From Ascaphus truei (lineage: Eukaryota > Chordata > Amphibia > Anura > Ascaphidae): a stretch of DNA of 64,000 bases. The stretch is from the NCBI GenBank assembly GCA_036426205.1, contig CM071568.1, forward strand, positions 52,054,040 to 52,118,039, in the 5' to 3' direction. The notes below the pieces were generated by a model. The model was given only the letters and a program-made list of their open reading frames with translations. It did not search any database and had not been told where the DNA came from. Both the position numbers and the translations under genes were made by a program. Position 1 is the first letter of the stretch. The number at the start of each line of letters is the position of its first letter. Of this stretch, positions 46,776 to 60,323 are shown piece by piece.

Positions 46776-47622
46776 TTATATATCACAACTGAAACTTTTG
46801 TTGGAGACATTCAGAAATGCTCCACATATAAATAACTAAGGCAAATATCAGAAGGTTTAAAATATGTGGTCTACTCTAGACCATCTATATTGTAAGATAG
46901 ATCTTATATGAAACGAGGATAATGAAGCTGTAATGTAGTTTCATTCATCCCAGCACTTCCTTTACACAAACTGCAGATATTTATTGTCCTATAATGACAG
47001 CATTAATCCCTGTATTCAAGCACACGTCATGTCATTATAATGCGCATAAGTGTCTGGTATCTTTGAAGAGACATTTATTTCCTGTCAATAAAAAAGGTCT
47101 TGACAGTGGTGCCTCCCACAGAGTTCAGCATAGACTATGTAGGAGGTAATTAGATCACTTTTATTGGAGCTGTGTTAGGTGCCTATTGGGAAGGGATAGC
47201 ATTCAACAACATTACATAAATAGTGTATTAAACATTTACAACCAACACAACAAAGAAAACACATGCAAACATAATGTTCCCACTTTTTATCATTGACGTT
47301 GTTTGGATAGAAAGACTGGTAGATCTGGCTTACATATGGGGATTTTCAGCTGTCTACTATGCGGGTATGTACTAAGGCAATTTTAGAGCAATGGAGTCAT
47401 TTTCATATTACCCAATGGGCATTAGATTGTGATTTGGAGAGTTTTGAAAGGGAGAGTTACATGGCACACATATTGCAATGATAAGTATCACATTATTGGC
47501 CTCTGGTCGTTATATTTACTCCTTTCAATTTGCATTAAAAAAATCTGATTTATGACAATTTGCATCAGATTATGCAACTGTGTCAAAACACACTTTTTCT
47601 GCTCCAAAACAACCTTAGCACA
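46776..47622. other. Non-coding AT-rich sequence
   Basis: Nothing recognised. Confidence 0.4.
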
Positions 47623-48183
47623 TAGGGGCCCATTCTCGTAGCTCTGAAGTGTGACAAAGTGCTTCTAAAGTGCCCTTTAGAAGCGGATTGGCATGCTTTG
47701 CTATTCTGTATAAACCCTTCTCGCATGTCCAATCTGCGTCTCAGAGGCTTTTTTACAAGCGGTCCCAGTCTTGCTCTGCCAATCTGATCAGTTTGTCAAA
47801 AAGCCTCCAACTAGCATTTTTTTTTACAAAACTGCAATTCACGTAGCTCTGTTGTGCAAACAGCATCTAAAAACTCACCTTTTTTTCACGCACCTAAAGG
47901 TCTGTGAGATTGGTACTGCGAGTTTCATACTGAGCCTGAAATATGAGTTTGGCTGAGAGAGTAAAACCCATAAGTCAGACTGGGGAGGGAGTTAGCAGCA
48001 CCTCAGGCCATTCTGCTTCTAAAGCAAGTACAATCCGGGCGTTTTGGTTGTAAAACCGTGCGGTATGTCACTTTTTATAGAAGCGGTTTAGAAGATGCGA
48101 TTTGCAATCGATGGTAAGGTTTTTTTTCTCACATTTCATTCCCCTACCTCTGAACAACTTCGGAGCAGCGAGAATAGGCCCTA
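47623..48183. mobile_element. Inverted-repeat element with TA flanks (561 bp)
   Basis: The left end TAGGGGCCCATTCTCGTAGC and the complement of the right end, TAGGGCCTATTCTCGCTGCT, are inverted repeats, continuing as CTGAAG/CCGAAG. The outermost TA on both sides would be the target duplication of a Tc1/mariner-type element. Frames inside (47771-47956 plus, 48068-48307 minus) show no transposase. Confidence 0.6.
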
Positions 48184-50369
48184 CTATCTGTGAAGGTAGC
48201 TGAAAAGACTGTACAGTAATAAATGATGTATGTTGTTTAACTTTCCCACAATCCTTTATTCTGTTTGGGTTTTCTATACACTGAAATGTGGGAAATATTA
48301 GCAGCATTATTCGAAGAGATCAATTTACATAAAAGAGATAGTGAGTGAGAATATTGTACAAAATTATAGTGATGGAAAAGCTGATTCTTGTGCATATCCA
48401 TGCATCTTTCTTTTACATTAACAAACCTGACCTTTCTTGATATGTCTGAGACGAGAATGTTTTTAACTGTGAAAATGTGTCCACATTTTCAACAACCTGA
48501 TTTAAGCTCTGTCATCTGTAGCTTATGTTAAGGTTCATTTCTATCTTAGGGAAAAGAGAAACAATTTTGCAACTGCCTTACTCTGATAATGAGTTCTACC
48601 AATTATTCATATTCATGTTCAAGGGTAAATGATGAGCACTACATGCTAATATGTATACATGGAAATGCATTATATCTATTGAATTTTACTACTCTAAGAA
48701 GGAAACCACTCACCGGCATTTTTGAAGATTTTAGATGTAATATTTAAAGGTTTGTTTTATCACCCTGCAATGCTAAGATGATGTTCTCAGTAAGGCACAT
48801 TTCTCCTAAAATAAATGATAGTTTGGAAATAATAATGTATTAACCCATTTGCTGCATTGTAATGCGCTGCAGGTCTCCGTGGCCGCAAACACTTTCAACA
48901 TAACAGCGAAGCTAAGCATCATTTCTGCTTTTAGATAAATCAATAACTTCAGAACCTAAGACAGGGCACATTGGCCCATATTTACTAAGTAGTGTTATTC
49001 CATACGATACCTTTCAGTACTGGAAGGCACCTTATGTCATTGATACCTTATGTACACATGGTTTTATATCTAGAACCTGATTAAGGGAATTTAGAGAGGT
49101 ATCACACATACCAGATCAAATATAACAGATCAAAGACTAATCTTATGTTAGTCAACATGTTACATATACATATATAACATTGTCTGCTACTAATATATGC
49201 CACTGTATGGGCCAAGTATTACGTAATGTTTATAGACAGCTCAACCACCCCATCATAGAATAATTGGAGCCTATGTATATTACAAAGTAATTGTTAATTT
49301 ATTTGTCTTATGGTTCATTCCCGCTGACGTATGATGGATATGAAGGAACTGTTGCAGAAATGATGCATCACTGAGAAACACAAAAGGAAACGGTGGCCAC
49401 TTTTTAGTATCTGGGATTTTGGTTATCAGGTCCTATCTTAAATATATCTTAAGGCAACTAAGACTCATTGCCATACAGGCAGCTTTGGGGAATGTTGTTT
49501 CACAATCATAATGGATCTGGGGGCGTGAAAATGATATGCTACATATTTACAAAATATTAACACTGGTTGATGTTGCACAGTTGGCTGCGAAAGTGTTATT
49601 TTTATTATCTCTGGATATGCAAAGCGCTTGTCATTGATTAAAGAGAGTAATTGTTGGCCTCCATACATTGATTGCTTTTCCAGCAACAGGAAAGCCTGAA
49701 TTTCCTCGTGCAAAAGTTTCCATTCAAAAGACACTGTCTGATGTAGCAGTTTTTTTTCTTTCTGGAACAGTGTGCTCCTACAGCATTAATGGGCCTTGCC
49801 CCACACAGAGCTCTGAGAGTATTGTAACACTGCTAGCTGATCCCAGGTCAGTATGATGCGTGAAATCAATTTATTTGAATCTCTTTGCCTCTATAGGAAT
49901 TTGGCTGTATGCCAGTTGTTTTCATTTAATGTTCTTTGTGTTGAACACAGACAAGCAGGACTGCTTTTGTATTTTTCTCTATGTTAGTTGCTGTCTGTTC
50001 TAGCCCATATTATATTCAATGATCTTTGAGTTGTAAAGAGAATTGATTTTGTATTACTGTGAATGATTAGGGTGAAATTAAATTGAAAATGAATACATGT
50101 ACGAACCATTGGCCAATTTACTATTCACAAATCATTTTACTGTGTTACCCTGAAGAATAGAGCCCAAGAGAACATGGCTTAAGGTTCAGTCATTTTTTAC
50201 ATATATTTTCAGGTGAGAAAGGAATCATTTGTTTACTACAATTTTACATCGTTAGATAAAAATGATCTTGTGCAGTAAAAAAAAAGGTGTTTATAGTATG
50301 ATAAGCAATGTTATGAATATTGGTCATAAAAGAATATTTACATATATATATATATATATTATAATTCTC
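48184..50369. other. Non-coding AT-rich sequence
   Basis: No gene recognised. It holds the partial MITE at 48972-49050 and an (AT)n run at 50343-50360. The 62-codon frame at 49668-49856 is in more complex sequence but has no domain. Confidence 0.4.
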
Positions 50370-50440
50370 TGTACTGTATTGTCTCTTGGAAAGTGCTGAG
50401 TACATCTGTGGGTGCTATATAAATAAAGATATACATACAT
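50370..50440 (+). repeat. SINE-like tail
   Basis: GAAAGTGCTGAGTACATCTG and GGTGCTATATAAATAAAGAT followed by ACAT units, as at 12690 and 23030. Confidence 0.55.
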
Positions 50441-50569
50441 ATATATCCACATCAACACTGAATGAGACTCATCAATAGCTATTGATACCAACTTGAGTCG
50501 GTTAAGTAGTATTACAAGTAAACTACAGTTCGTGGGATGAAGAAATTAGGTCTGTTCTATACTGTGAGC

Positions 50570-50965
50570 GTGGCAGTTATAGGTGGCTGAGGTTAGTCAG
50601 CCTTTCTATAATAGGACCGCGCGTGCACGGCAGTAAGCATGCATCCGGCCAACAACGGGGAAGATGGGGAAAATAAAGATTTCGCGCCGCAAACGCTGCT
50701 TAAATGTGTGTGTGTATGGATGCATGTGTATGTATGTGTGCCTGCACAATGTTAACAAATATTTTATTTTACCAATGTGTTTTTTTTAATAAATAATAAA
50801 TGACACACACATACATACACATACACACACACACACACAAACACACATAAACACACAGCACCTTCTCATAGCTCGCAGCTCACAGCATACACACAAAAAG
50901 CGTGCGGCACGTGCATGCGCGTTCACACAGGCACACGGCCGCACACAGTATATTACAAGCCTTAG
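50570..50965. repeat. Imperfect fold-back with GT-rich and CA-rich halves
   Basis: The left half ends in GTGTGTGTGTATG words and the right half in CATACACACACAC words, around a centre near 50775. The outer parts carry matching GCGCGTGCACGG and GCGCGTTCACAC-like words. The symmetry is loose but spans about 390 bp. Confidence 0.45.
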
Positions 50966-52619
50966 TTAGGTTAACCTACAATGTTTGACTCCTGTTACCA
51001 TCACTTACTGAAGTATGTGCTTCACAAAGCAAGTATTAAAAAACATTAAATATGTTCATTTAACATATCTTTATTACGGAGGAGAAATATTAATTACACC
51101 CATACTGTCTAAAAAAAAAATAATCTTTACCTCCTGCCAATAACAGAACTTCAAGTTCTCCAAGTGTTTATTGAAGAAATAATTGTGAAATACAGGTGTA
51201 GCAGCTTCTCTTTCATGTATTTAATAAGAACTGTAACAGTAAATACAATTCAGGGTATCAAATAGTAATTATGACACACACACAGCAGCCTTCCAACAAT
51301 CACTTCATTAAAGCCTATCTTGGTGTCTATCAGTATCCTCTTTGAAGTGCGAAAGTGGTATTTGGGTAGAGATGTGCAACCTTTATGCAAAAGTTGGGAA
51401 ACGCAGAAAAAAATTGCAGGGTTGTTTGCAAAAAAAAAATTAGACATAAAAAAAAAACCGCCCAGGTCACATTGGTTATGTGACCTCAATTTTTTGATGT
51501 AATTAAATTAAGGAAAATTTAATCTTAAAAAAATGGCAATTCACTTAATTTTTCAAAAAGACACAATGTTCAATATTTTTTTTTACCATTAAAATCCGTT
51601 TGCGAAATTGCTAAATTGCTCTTGACAAAAAAACACTTTTAGCCTGAAATGTTGAGTCTCTTTTGTCATGGTGTCAGCCTGGTATATTTTTGATCATCTT
51701 TTATATTGGAATGCAGGGTTTTTGTGTACTTGTTTTACTTTTTGTATCTTTTCTAAATGTCTGAAGTTATTTGTAGAGCTTTATTGTTGTATAGCAAAGA
51801 TTAATATTATATATGTCCAATACAAATATTAAATATATTAACTGATCTTTATTTTTTCTTTTGTTGCAACAGTCCCTTCATTTTTGCATTGATTTATATT
51901 AGTGACAGAGGGGGAATTCCACTTGAACTTTGTGTCGTTTTCTATTTTGCAAAAAAAGTATAATAACACTAATGTTTGCCCTCTAGAGTGGCAAACTAGT
52001 GTGTGTATTTCTCATTTTGTATGGGATATTATAAAAACCACATTGTTTTCTTCATTTCCCCAAACTGTCCAGCTTTGACAGCTCCAGATCATGAGGTCCT
52101 GGACTAGCCCCGATGCATACAATGTACATCTCCCATTCTAGTGCTGAAACAGCACTGAGCTCCATGGGGAATTACAGCTCATAAACAAGGCTGTCTCTGA
52201 TAATCTGGAGCCATATGGTCGTCCTACACTAAACCCATTTCACATAACCATCTAACCACACTGGAAAACCCGCCCACTGATTGAAAATGTGCAGTGGATC
52301 TGCATACTGCTGATTTTTATGTGTGTACCTAAGGGAATGGGCTTAACTCCTTCATAGCCAAGCTCATCTAACCACAACTAGCAACCTCCCCCCAATGATT
52401 GCAAATGTGCTATCATTATGGATCTACATACTGGTGACATGTTAGCCTGTAGGGGACATTAACATGTTCCCTGCCAGAAACCTCTCGTAGACGAATGGGT
52501 TAAGAAAAAGTAGGGGGGGAGAGCGAACAACAACAAAAACATGCTTTTCTACGTGATCTTTGTATTATCCCCATGAACGTGGGACTGTCACTAGCAGAAG
52601 GCGTGATCAGTGAGCATTG
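50966..52619. other. Non-coding AT-rich sequence
   Basis: Nothing recognised. Confidence 0.4.
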
Positions 52620-53135
52620 GGTTTCAAGGGCTGGGCTTGGAAGGGGGGGGGGGAGGTTAGGGTCGGGCTTGGAGAGGGGGCCGATTGGGGGGGTGGGCTT
52701 GGAAGGGGGAGGTGGGGGCTGCGCTGGGCTTGGAAGGGGGAGGTGGGGGCTGGGCTTGGAAGGGGGAGGTGGGGGCTGGGCTGGGCTTGGAAGGGGAGAG
52801 GTGGGGCCTGGGCTGGGTGGTCGAAGGGGATGGGTGGGGTGGATGGGCTTGAAAGGGGTGGGGGCGCTGTCCATGGAAGGGGAGGTGGGGCTTAGGTGGG
52901 GCCTGGGCGTGGAAGGGGAAGGTGGGGGCTGAGCTTGGAAGGGGAAGGTGGGGGCTGAGCTTGGAAGGGGAAGGTGGGGGCTGGGCTTGGAAGGGGAAGG
53001 TGGGGGCTGGGCTTGGAAGGGGAAGGTGGGTGCTGGGCTTGGAAGGTGGGGGCTGGGCTTGGAAGGGGAAGGTGGGGCTGGGCTTGGAAGGGGAAGGTGG
53101 GGGCTGGGCTTGGAGGGGGAGGTGGGGGATGTGCT
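52620..53135 (+). repeat. G-rich 26-bp minisatellite
   Basis: A unit of about 26 bp (AAGGGGAAGGTGGGGGCTGG plus GCTTGG) is repeated, near-perfect at 52900-53110 and more variable to the left. Runs of four or five G in every unit give strong G-quadruplex potential. The long frames across it on both strands (up to 235 codons, Pro/Ser-rich on the minus strand) are repeat translations, not genes. Confidence 0.92.
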
Positions 53136-53480
53136 GCCTGCTGCAGGCTGCTCTTGCGGAAGCTGATAGGCAGAACATTGGAGCCGAGGCTCCGGGGTCA
53201 GATCCATGCACGCGAGCCCGGCTTCCTTGTTTTAATTAGCTGAAGAGCAAAACATCCCGGCAGAGGGTGTGTGAACGCGCGGTATCTCGGGCTGCAGGGC
53301 GCTGATCACACATCCTGCACGGCCAGCCCTGCCGGTTCCTGACAGCGGGCTATCTCTGCACCGCCTGCTGCTGGGTTCCTGCCATTCACTGGGGCCCATT
53401 GTGTGCAGCAGGGCTGGGTCAGGAATGGCAGGTCCCTGCTGCCTGGGGCTGCTCTCTCTCCTACACCCTCCTCTGAGCGT
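53136..53480. promoter_or_regulatory. GC-rich, CpG-bearing unique block
   Basis: Non-repetitive, GC-rich sequence with CpG clusters (for example GAACGCGCGGTATCTCGG). It could be a small CpG island or an old first exon beside the minisatellite. No gene recognised. A poly(G) run follows at 53575-53588. Confidence 0.3.
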
Positions 53481-56255
53481 TGACAGACATAGGTTGAACC
53501 TCAGACCAAACTCATACTTTGGCACTTGCCCAGTGGTTGACGTGTCATTCAGTAGGTGGTCCTGTGTTTGAATGGGGGGGGGGGGGGGACATTGCAAAGC
53601 AGGGTTAAAAAAAACAAGCGATGGGGTGTTGTGAACAGGGAAAGAAGTGATACTAATGATCTGCTCATATTTTGTCATATCTCGACTATCTAATAATGTA
53701 ATAGCATTGTTTTTCCTCTAACCTCTCAATTGCTAGAGGGACATGTACACACAATGGGTTTGCATCATATTACTGGCTACTTTGTCAGTAAAAGGTCATT
53801 CCCCCAAATTCCACTTATTTGCCATAATCAGCTCCATGTTCTTGGTCCCATGGACTTTCAATAAATGGTGGTTTTTCAATAAATGGTCTTACCGAAGTCA
53901 CATGTGTATTCTCTTAAAATACATTATTTTATTTCAAGGACTACCAAATATAACTTATTTTGATTGTCTTGTGCTAAAATGACACCTATGTTTCTATCAA
54001 AGTCTCTCTACTGCATTATTGGTTAGATTTAAAAAAAAACCTGAACACTGCCTTCAATTGGATTATATTCTTTATTAAATCAGGTGCAATCTATATTACA
54101 GCAGGGAGCCTTCTATAAACAGTCTTTAAAAGCTGCAGTGGGGTCTCACATACTGAAGGCGGGATTGCTATTATCATGGTTACTACATGGCTCACATCTC
54201 CCCTTATTCCTTCCTGAAATATTGAGACTGAAGCACTTCAGGGATCTGTATGTGACCAAGTAGCATGTCACAGTGGATCTGCCAATAATCTATAGGTGCA
54301 GCACCATTGTTTGTGTTAAATATTTTTCAAAGTAGACACGTTTAGTAATTTTACAATCAAATATAGGTAAAACTCCTTGTACTTTATACAATGAACGTAA
54401 GGGCACATTTAAAATCAATTAATTTTTATTTTTTGTTCATTAAATACAGTTGTACAGTTTTTGTGATTTATTAATACGCTTTGCTATGTGACTTGGACAT
54501 TTCTATCGCTGCGTATTTGCTCCACCTTGTGGATCCTGCAAAAAATGTATTGCTATAGGAGCAATTAAATGTCATAAATTCCCATTGAAATCTACCAAAT
54601 ACGATAAAAACGATTTATATTATTGAGTTTGCACGCCAGTATTTTAGAATATATGTTATGAACATGTTCATCTGTTTGTTTTTTACTTTGTGACACTGCA
54701 AAGGTATTGGATGCTGCCTGATTGGTTATTATGCTCTAATATACAACATTTGGATTTTGGCATCTTCACTAGAGCGTTGTTTAGAGAATAGGACACACAG
54801 ATTGGGGTTTGCTTATATATTTATACTGACGTTCACTTTTTGGGGAAAACATTGTGACATATATTGATTATAGACCATGGCACCTTTTCTCCAGAGCCCA
54901 GTTATTAGGGCACTGCATTTTCTTTCTGATGATTGTATTCAGTCTTTATTATACGAATAAAATCCTTGGAATAATAGACACAAGAAAAATATCAATATTT
55001 GAGTATCTTACTGAATGATATGCATCATGCAAAAACATCCAATATAATGTGGATTAAGCGATGCTTTAAATTGCTATGTTTTGTTACTTAGTTAAGCTTC
55101 ATTTTATAGCACTAGATCCGAGCACAGCTCTTACAGGCCACTTTCATCTCCCACAAGATGATTCTGTAAAAATATTGCCTTGTCTGCAGACAACTTGTCA
55201 CTGCCAAGGACTCCAATGCTTTTATTCGTAGTCAAATGACTGTTGCTATAAACGAACAACACCCCCAATAATTCTCACTGGGATCTTTAAAAAATATATT
55301 AATGTTCAAGCTGGAATGGCTCCCTGACAGAAGGTAAAGTTTTGAAAACACATCCTCTATGTGCAAGGGATTTGGAGACCTTTTTTTTATTGTCTTAAAA
55401 ATGTCATTCATAGTCCTCATTAGCATTTATCGTTGCAAGCGTACAAGCAGAAAATGTGAAATTGGTATGTCATGAATAGCTCCACAGAGCTCTAGAGCCC
55501 TGAAATTTTGCCTGCAGTGTGGTGTGGTTTAGGCATTGAGAAAAAGCTGGCCAGATGGCAGCCAGCACACAGTAGAACTGCAGGTTTTTGTCTCTGGTGC
55601 TGAGAGGAGGGAAAGTTCACTGGAGCATATGCAATCACCCTTGCATTTCAACAAAACTAACTCGCCATCAGTCAAAACGAAGAGTGGGTGACACTGAAAC
55701 AAAAGGTTTCCAATATAATGTTATGGTCTTGTACAATGAATATAGTAGATTTAAATGCTGTCATCTCTAAAAAAAAAAAAAAAAATAGAAAAAAACTAAG
55801 CCATGTTAACATTCAATATTAAGTACAGTAGCTCACAAAGGCAGTGCAGAATGTCCACACGGCAGCTGGGAATTGGGTCTGTGAGAGAGCAACTAGAATT
55901 GGCTGAGTTTTAGCACACACGTAAATAGCGTTTAGTACTGATAATTTCATGGAAAGAAAACGTAATCGGGTGCATTTATTTCATAAAGAAAGCATGTTTT
56001 ATTCAGTATGACATACTTAAAAGCATGGATCGTCGTATGATATTAGTTTGATAAGACCATGTACAAGTCATTAAATGTACTAGATGAAAGCATTCTTTTC
56101 CCACACGTCTATTTTTATCTAACTAAAACAAACCGGTTGTTTTTGTATATTGTCTCATTTGTCAATTCTTGTGAGTTGTTTTTTCGGGCTCAGATTTGAC
56201 CAAGATTTACTCAGAGAATAGCCAAGAAATAAAATCAGAGTGGCTATTACTGTAA
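53481..56255. other. Non-coding AT-rich sequence
   Basis: No gene recognised; poly(A) at 55769-55785. Confidence 0.4.
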
Positions 56256-56271
56256 TGTGTTGTGTGTGTGT

Positions 56272-56321
<50 letters not shown>
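56256..56321 (+). repeat. (TG)n microsatellite
   Basis: TG run of about 33 units with one TC interruption. Confidence 0.97.
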
Positions 56322-56325
<4 letters not shown>

Positions 56326-59300
56326 AAGTGCCCATGTAAATGTACTAAATGGGAACACTACAGGTCTTTTTTTTTTTTACATTTCATACTTATCAAACAG
56401 CACTACTTAATATAGTACTTTGTTTGTTTCTGAACAGAAACAAACAAGAATTATTTCAATGTGCCGTATATAATTGATTGCAATGCTGGTGTAAAGTTAG
56501 GACAGCTTCCAAAGCACTAAAAATGTGTCTACCCACCCATACAGCTTACACATTAGGTGGGTTTACCCTGTCAGTGGGATGCTTTAGGGAAACACTAATA
56601 GCTTCCAGCTAGGTGGAAAATTTGAGAGACTGAAGAAACTCAGCAAATTTGAATTTGAAAGCCCTATTGCCTCTACTTTATTTGCTAGCACTCGCCCAGA
56701 AAAGATTATTTTCCAATGTGCCAGCCTCAATTGGTAGCCAGTGGTCTGAGAGTGAAAATGGGATAAGCAAGCGAGGAAATGTGGACATTAGTGAGTCCGC
56801 CCATCCAAGCTGGTGTGCCACTTATCCCAGAAAGCCCACCCTCAGATGAGGGGGTCCTATTGGCCATTCATCAATGCTCGTTGGCTGATTATTGAGTGCC
56901 TCTGCATTCAGTTTATCAAGTCTTGCACATTGAAAGTCAGTAAAAAAGCCTTATTCAGCTTTGTTAAAGCCAACTAGGAGTAAAATGCTCCATTTGAACC
57001 CATTTTGCCCTTGTTTTTTCACTTTGTTAATGCAGCCCTGCTTAAATGAGTGCCTTTATTTGGTCGGTTAGAATATCTGCAACTATTAATTCTCTTATAT
57101 TGAATAGCTAGTGGCAGGCCGGAGCAGATGGGGTAGACAAGTATTTGGTCGGGTGTATTGCTTTCAATTAGGATCAATGAGGTTTCAGCTTCTTTTGAAT
57201 TAACTCACTTAATACCCACTGTGTGAAGTCATGAATTCACAACAATGTATCACAACAGTGGGGCTTATAAGTAGAAGGGAAAGTTAGCAAGACCAGTGGA
57301 AAAGCCACCAGATACTTTCATACTCACTGTCACTGCAGCCTTCAGTTTCTCCAGATACATTTTAATATTCTCCTTGTCCCTGCTGGTAAGTTCATTTTTA
57401 CTCTGTCCACATTTGTAATATTTGTCCACTATGATATGGATGTTAGTAAGAAGTAAGATAGCATTTGGCATGTGTCTGGAAAGAACCTACAGCAAACGTG
57501 TTCATTATGATGCTTTTAAAATGTGCAGAGCACTATAAGTATACAAAACAGCCTCTTGATACCGTTCAGCTTATGAATTGAGCTCCAATTTAAACACTAT
57601 AGAGTTATGTATCTGGCCACACTCTGTCTTCTGTATACAATTGGTGCAGGGTGGTAAAATCCACCCAGCACAGCCAGGCAATATCTGCACACCCCAACTC
57701 TCATCCATTTTGCCTCGGCTTTAAAATGTTATTGTGATTGTATAAAAAAAAATACATATCAAGGAATATGTATTCATGGAGGACTGCCAAGGGGGTTGAA
57801 GTCTGCATCAGTGTATTAAATAATAAGGAGGAGGAAAAGGTATCCTTGCAGCTGGCTGGCTTGAGAAAAAGCTGAAGTAGTCTCAGATGCTCAGGCATTC
57901 TGTCAAAGTCTTTCCACAACCAGCTTCAAGGTGAGAATCTCCAGGGATTCTGCTTCTGTTGACGTGGATCAATTTAAAGTGGCAATTACTCCAGTCAGAT
58001 AACAACTTAAAAAGCCTTTTATACAAGGAAAAGATACATAATCACACAGCATATGGAAGTTCAATTTTCGAAGGGATGGTTGTGGGCACTAACCGAGTCT
58101 TTTCTAGTGCAGACTGATTTATTACTTTTAATATTTTCGTGTTTTCGAATTGAATTTGGGTAGATGACTTTGCTTTGGCTTCCTACTGTGAACATTATTT
58201 GTACTATTAGTGCTATACAGAAAGGTACAGTGCTTAACATTTTTTGTACATTTTATTTCACAATGCATGTCTCTATTTGCTGAGCATGACAGGGCAATGG
58301 GTTCTCTAATAAATATTGTATTGATGGGCACATACCATCTTTACTATAAAGCCCACTGCTGCGTACACCTCTCCCCATGCCACTGAAATGTCTCAGGAGC
58401 AAACTCAGGACAAGAGGACATCTAATCACGAGGATGAACAAAAAGAATGGGTTGGTAAAAGGGGTTTAATATAGCATATGTGACAGGCTGGAAGGAATAA
58501 TTACCACTGGTGTTAGGCTTTACATGTGAAATGGGTCTGGCAATAATAGATGTTAAGGTGTCATAGGGAGCAGTTCTTAGGGATGTCTTGCGGACTGGAT
58601 ATTAAAGCAGAATTGCCTGCTCTGTATACACGGATTCCTGCGATGGAGGAAGACACCGTGGGAGGAGGGGACATGATGTTGGCACTGTTTAAACACATAG
58701 ATCTCATTAGTGACTGTATAGAAAGGAAAGGATTGAAATTGACAAACAGCTAGTGCACTGAATCATGTAAACGATGTTTCATTTAGACGAGGCAAGAAGT
58801 GAATATGTAGAAGAAGATCAAAGGGGCATGCGAGGGTTAAGAAGCCAAAGATGGCAAAGCTTCTGTGTGTTTCAGTGAAAGGGACTTCCTGAAGATCTGG
58901 AATATAATAAGTGCCTGATCTCTCATTGACTGATACGTATACTGGGGAAGGTACTTAAAGAGAGAGGCAGTGTGTGCTGTGCATGTGTTGCAAAGATGTT
59001 CTGCAGAGACACGGGGAAGGTTTTCCAAGGGTTATGTTCAAAGAGAGAGTTTTAAACAGCAGCTATTTTCCCGGAGCTTGGCGTTTTGTATAAGCCTGAG
59101 TGTGCCACATAAGACATGCTTGTCAGGCGTATGTTTCTCCTATGAGGTAAGGATCTGATACAAAGGACTAAAGAGGCACCGCTGAGAGGAAAATAGCCAG
59201 CCTGAGATAAAGCGCTGTAACAATGGCATGCCGTTTTATGTATCATGGTGTCCATTAAAGCTTATTAGAGAAGAGTGCATTGAACCCAGTCAGACATATG

Positions 59301-59940
59301 TTATTCATGGGAAAGGATAAACATTTCAGGGTGTACAAAATTCAGAATCAGGAGGACATGATTGTTAAGCTTTGAAAGGGCTTTGCAGGGAATATTTTGT
59401 TTTCATCTCCTATGGATCAGCATGCAAAGGTAAAAGAGTGAGCTACAAATGTTTGGAGCATATCAATACAGCATTCACAGGAGGCTAAAAGCACGGTGGT
59501 AAAATAAGTGGTCTGCTTCAGTGTGTGTGGTTTTTTTACACATGCTACTGAGAGGCGAACAAAGGGAAGGCTTTGGATACTTTTGTTCAGTGAGATAAAT
59601 TGGCATATTAAAAAAATCATTAAAAAAAAAACATGTTTACATTTAAAGTGATGATTTCCACAGCCAAACAGACAAGCCTATCTTTACCAGGTGTAATGTA
59701 TGTGTAAACACATTAATTGATTGTATTTGTGGGCATGCTGAAAGATTGGCTTTAACTCACAATTGCCGATTATCAGTGCTAAAAAAAAGGAAATACAATA
59801 AAACAGGCAATCACAACAAGAAGGGTTAATTGATTTTCCTTGGTTAAAAAAAAAAAAAAAAAAAAAAGCTGTATCATTGAATTGTAAAGCAGATCATCTT
59901 GTCCCCTGCCTACATCTCCTCTGAAACATGAATCGGTAGA
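56322..59940. other. Non-coding, partly unique-looking sequence
   Basis: No gene recognised. It is poor in obvious repeats, and 58540-59160 is of mixed composition and ends near a GAG|GTAAGG donor-like site (GT at 59146-59147). A 22-base poly(A) lies at 59846-59867. Confidence 0.35.
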
Positions 59941-60019
59941 TAGAGTGAGACGAGTCAGCAAGAAGAAACCTGGGGTTGGGATAATTTGCACACACATCCC
60001 TGTCATTGTTCTGCCTGAA

Positions 60020-60323
60020 GAGACAGGGTTGGGTTCAAGGCCACATGTGCTCCTGTCATCATTCACATTTCTGCTCCAAGTGCAATACGGACTGTCAGCT
60101 CTCCATCTGTCTTTGCTTGGCAAACGCACGCGTCTAGCATCCTGCCTCCAGCTACACTGCCACAGCCAGTCTCCTGATGGCCCTGCTCTCCTTGTTGCAC
60201 TCATTCCAGTGCAGGAGCCCACAAGCCCTCCTCAGCAAGCTCCCCTAGACAGCGAGGAGAAGGGAGCTCTCTATCTCTCTCTCTCCCTCTCTCTCTGTGA
60301 TTTATGGTGCTCTAGGATGCCTG
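60020..60323 (+). other. Candidate 5' exon ending at a consensus splice donor
   Basis: Unique, moderately GC-rich sequence with a CT-rich tract (60266-60298) ends in ATGCCTG followed by GTAAGT at 60324-60329, a consensus donor. An exon with a short first coding piece (Met-Pro plus one base) is possible. The exon start is not defined by anything in the sequence. No gene identified, since the remainder would lie beyond an intron. Confidence 0.25.

Noticed and set aside
52500..53243. Proline/serine-rich protein of 235 codons and companion glycine-rich frames
   Set aside because: All are translations of the 26-bp G-rich minisatellite in different frames.
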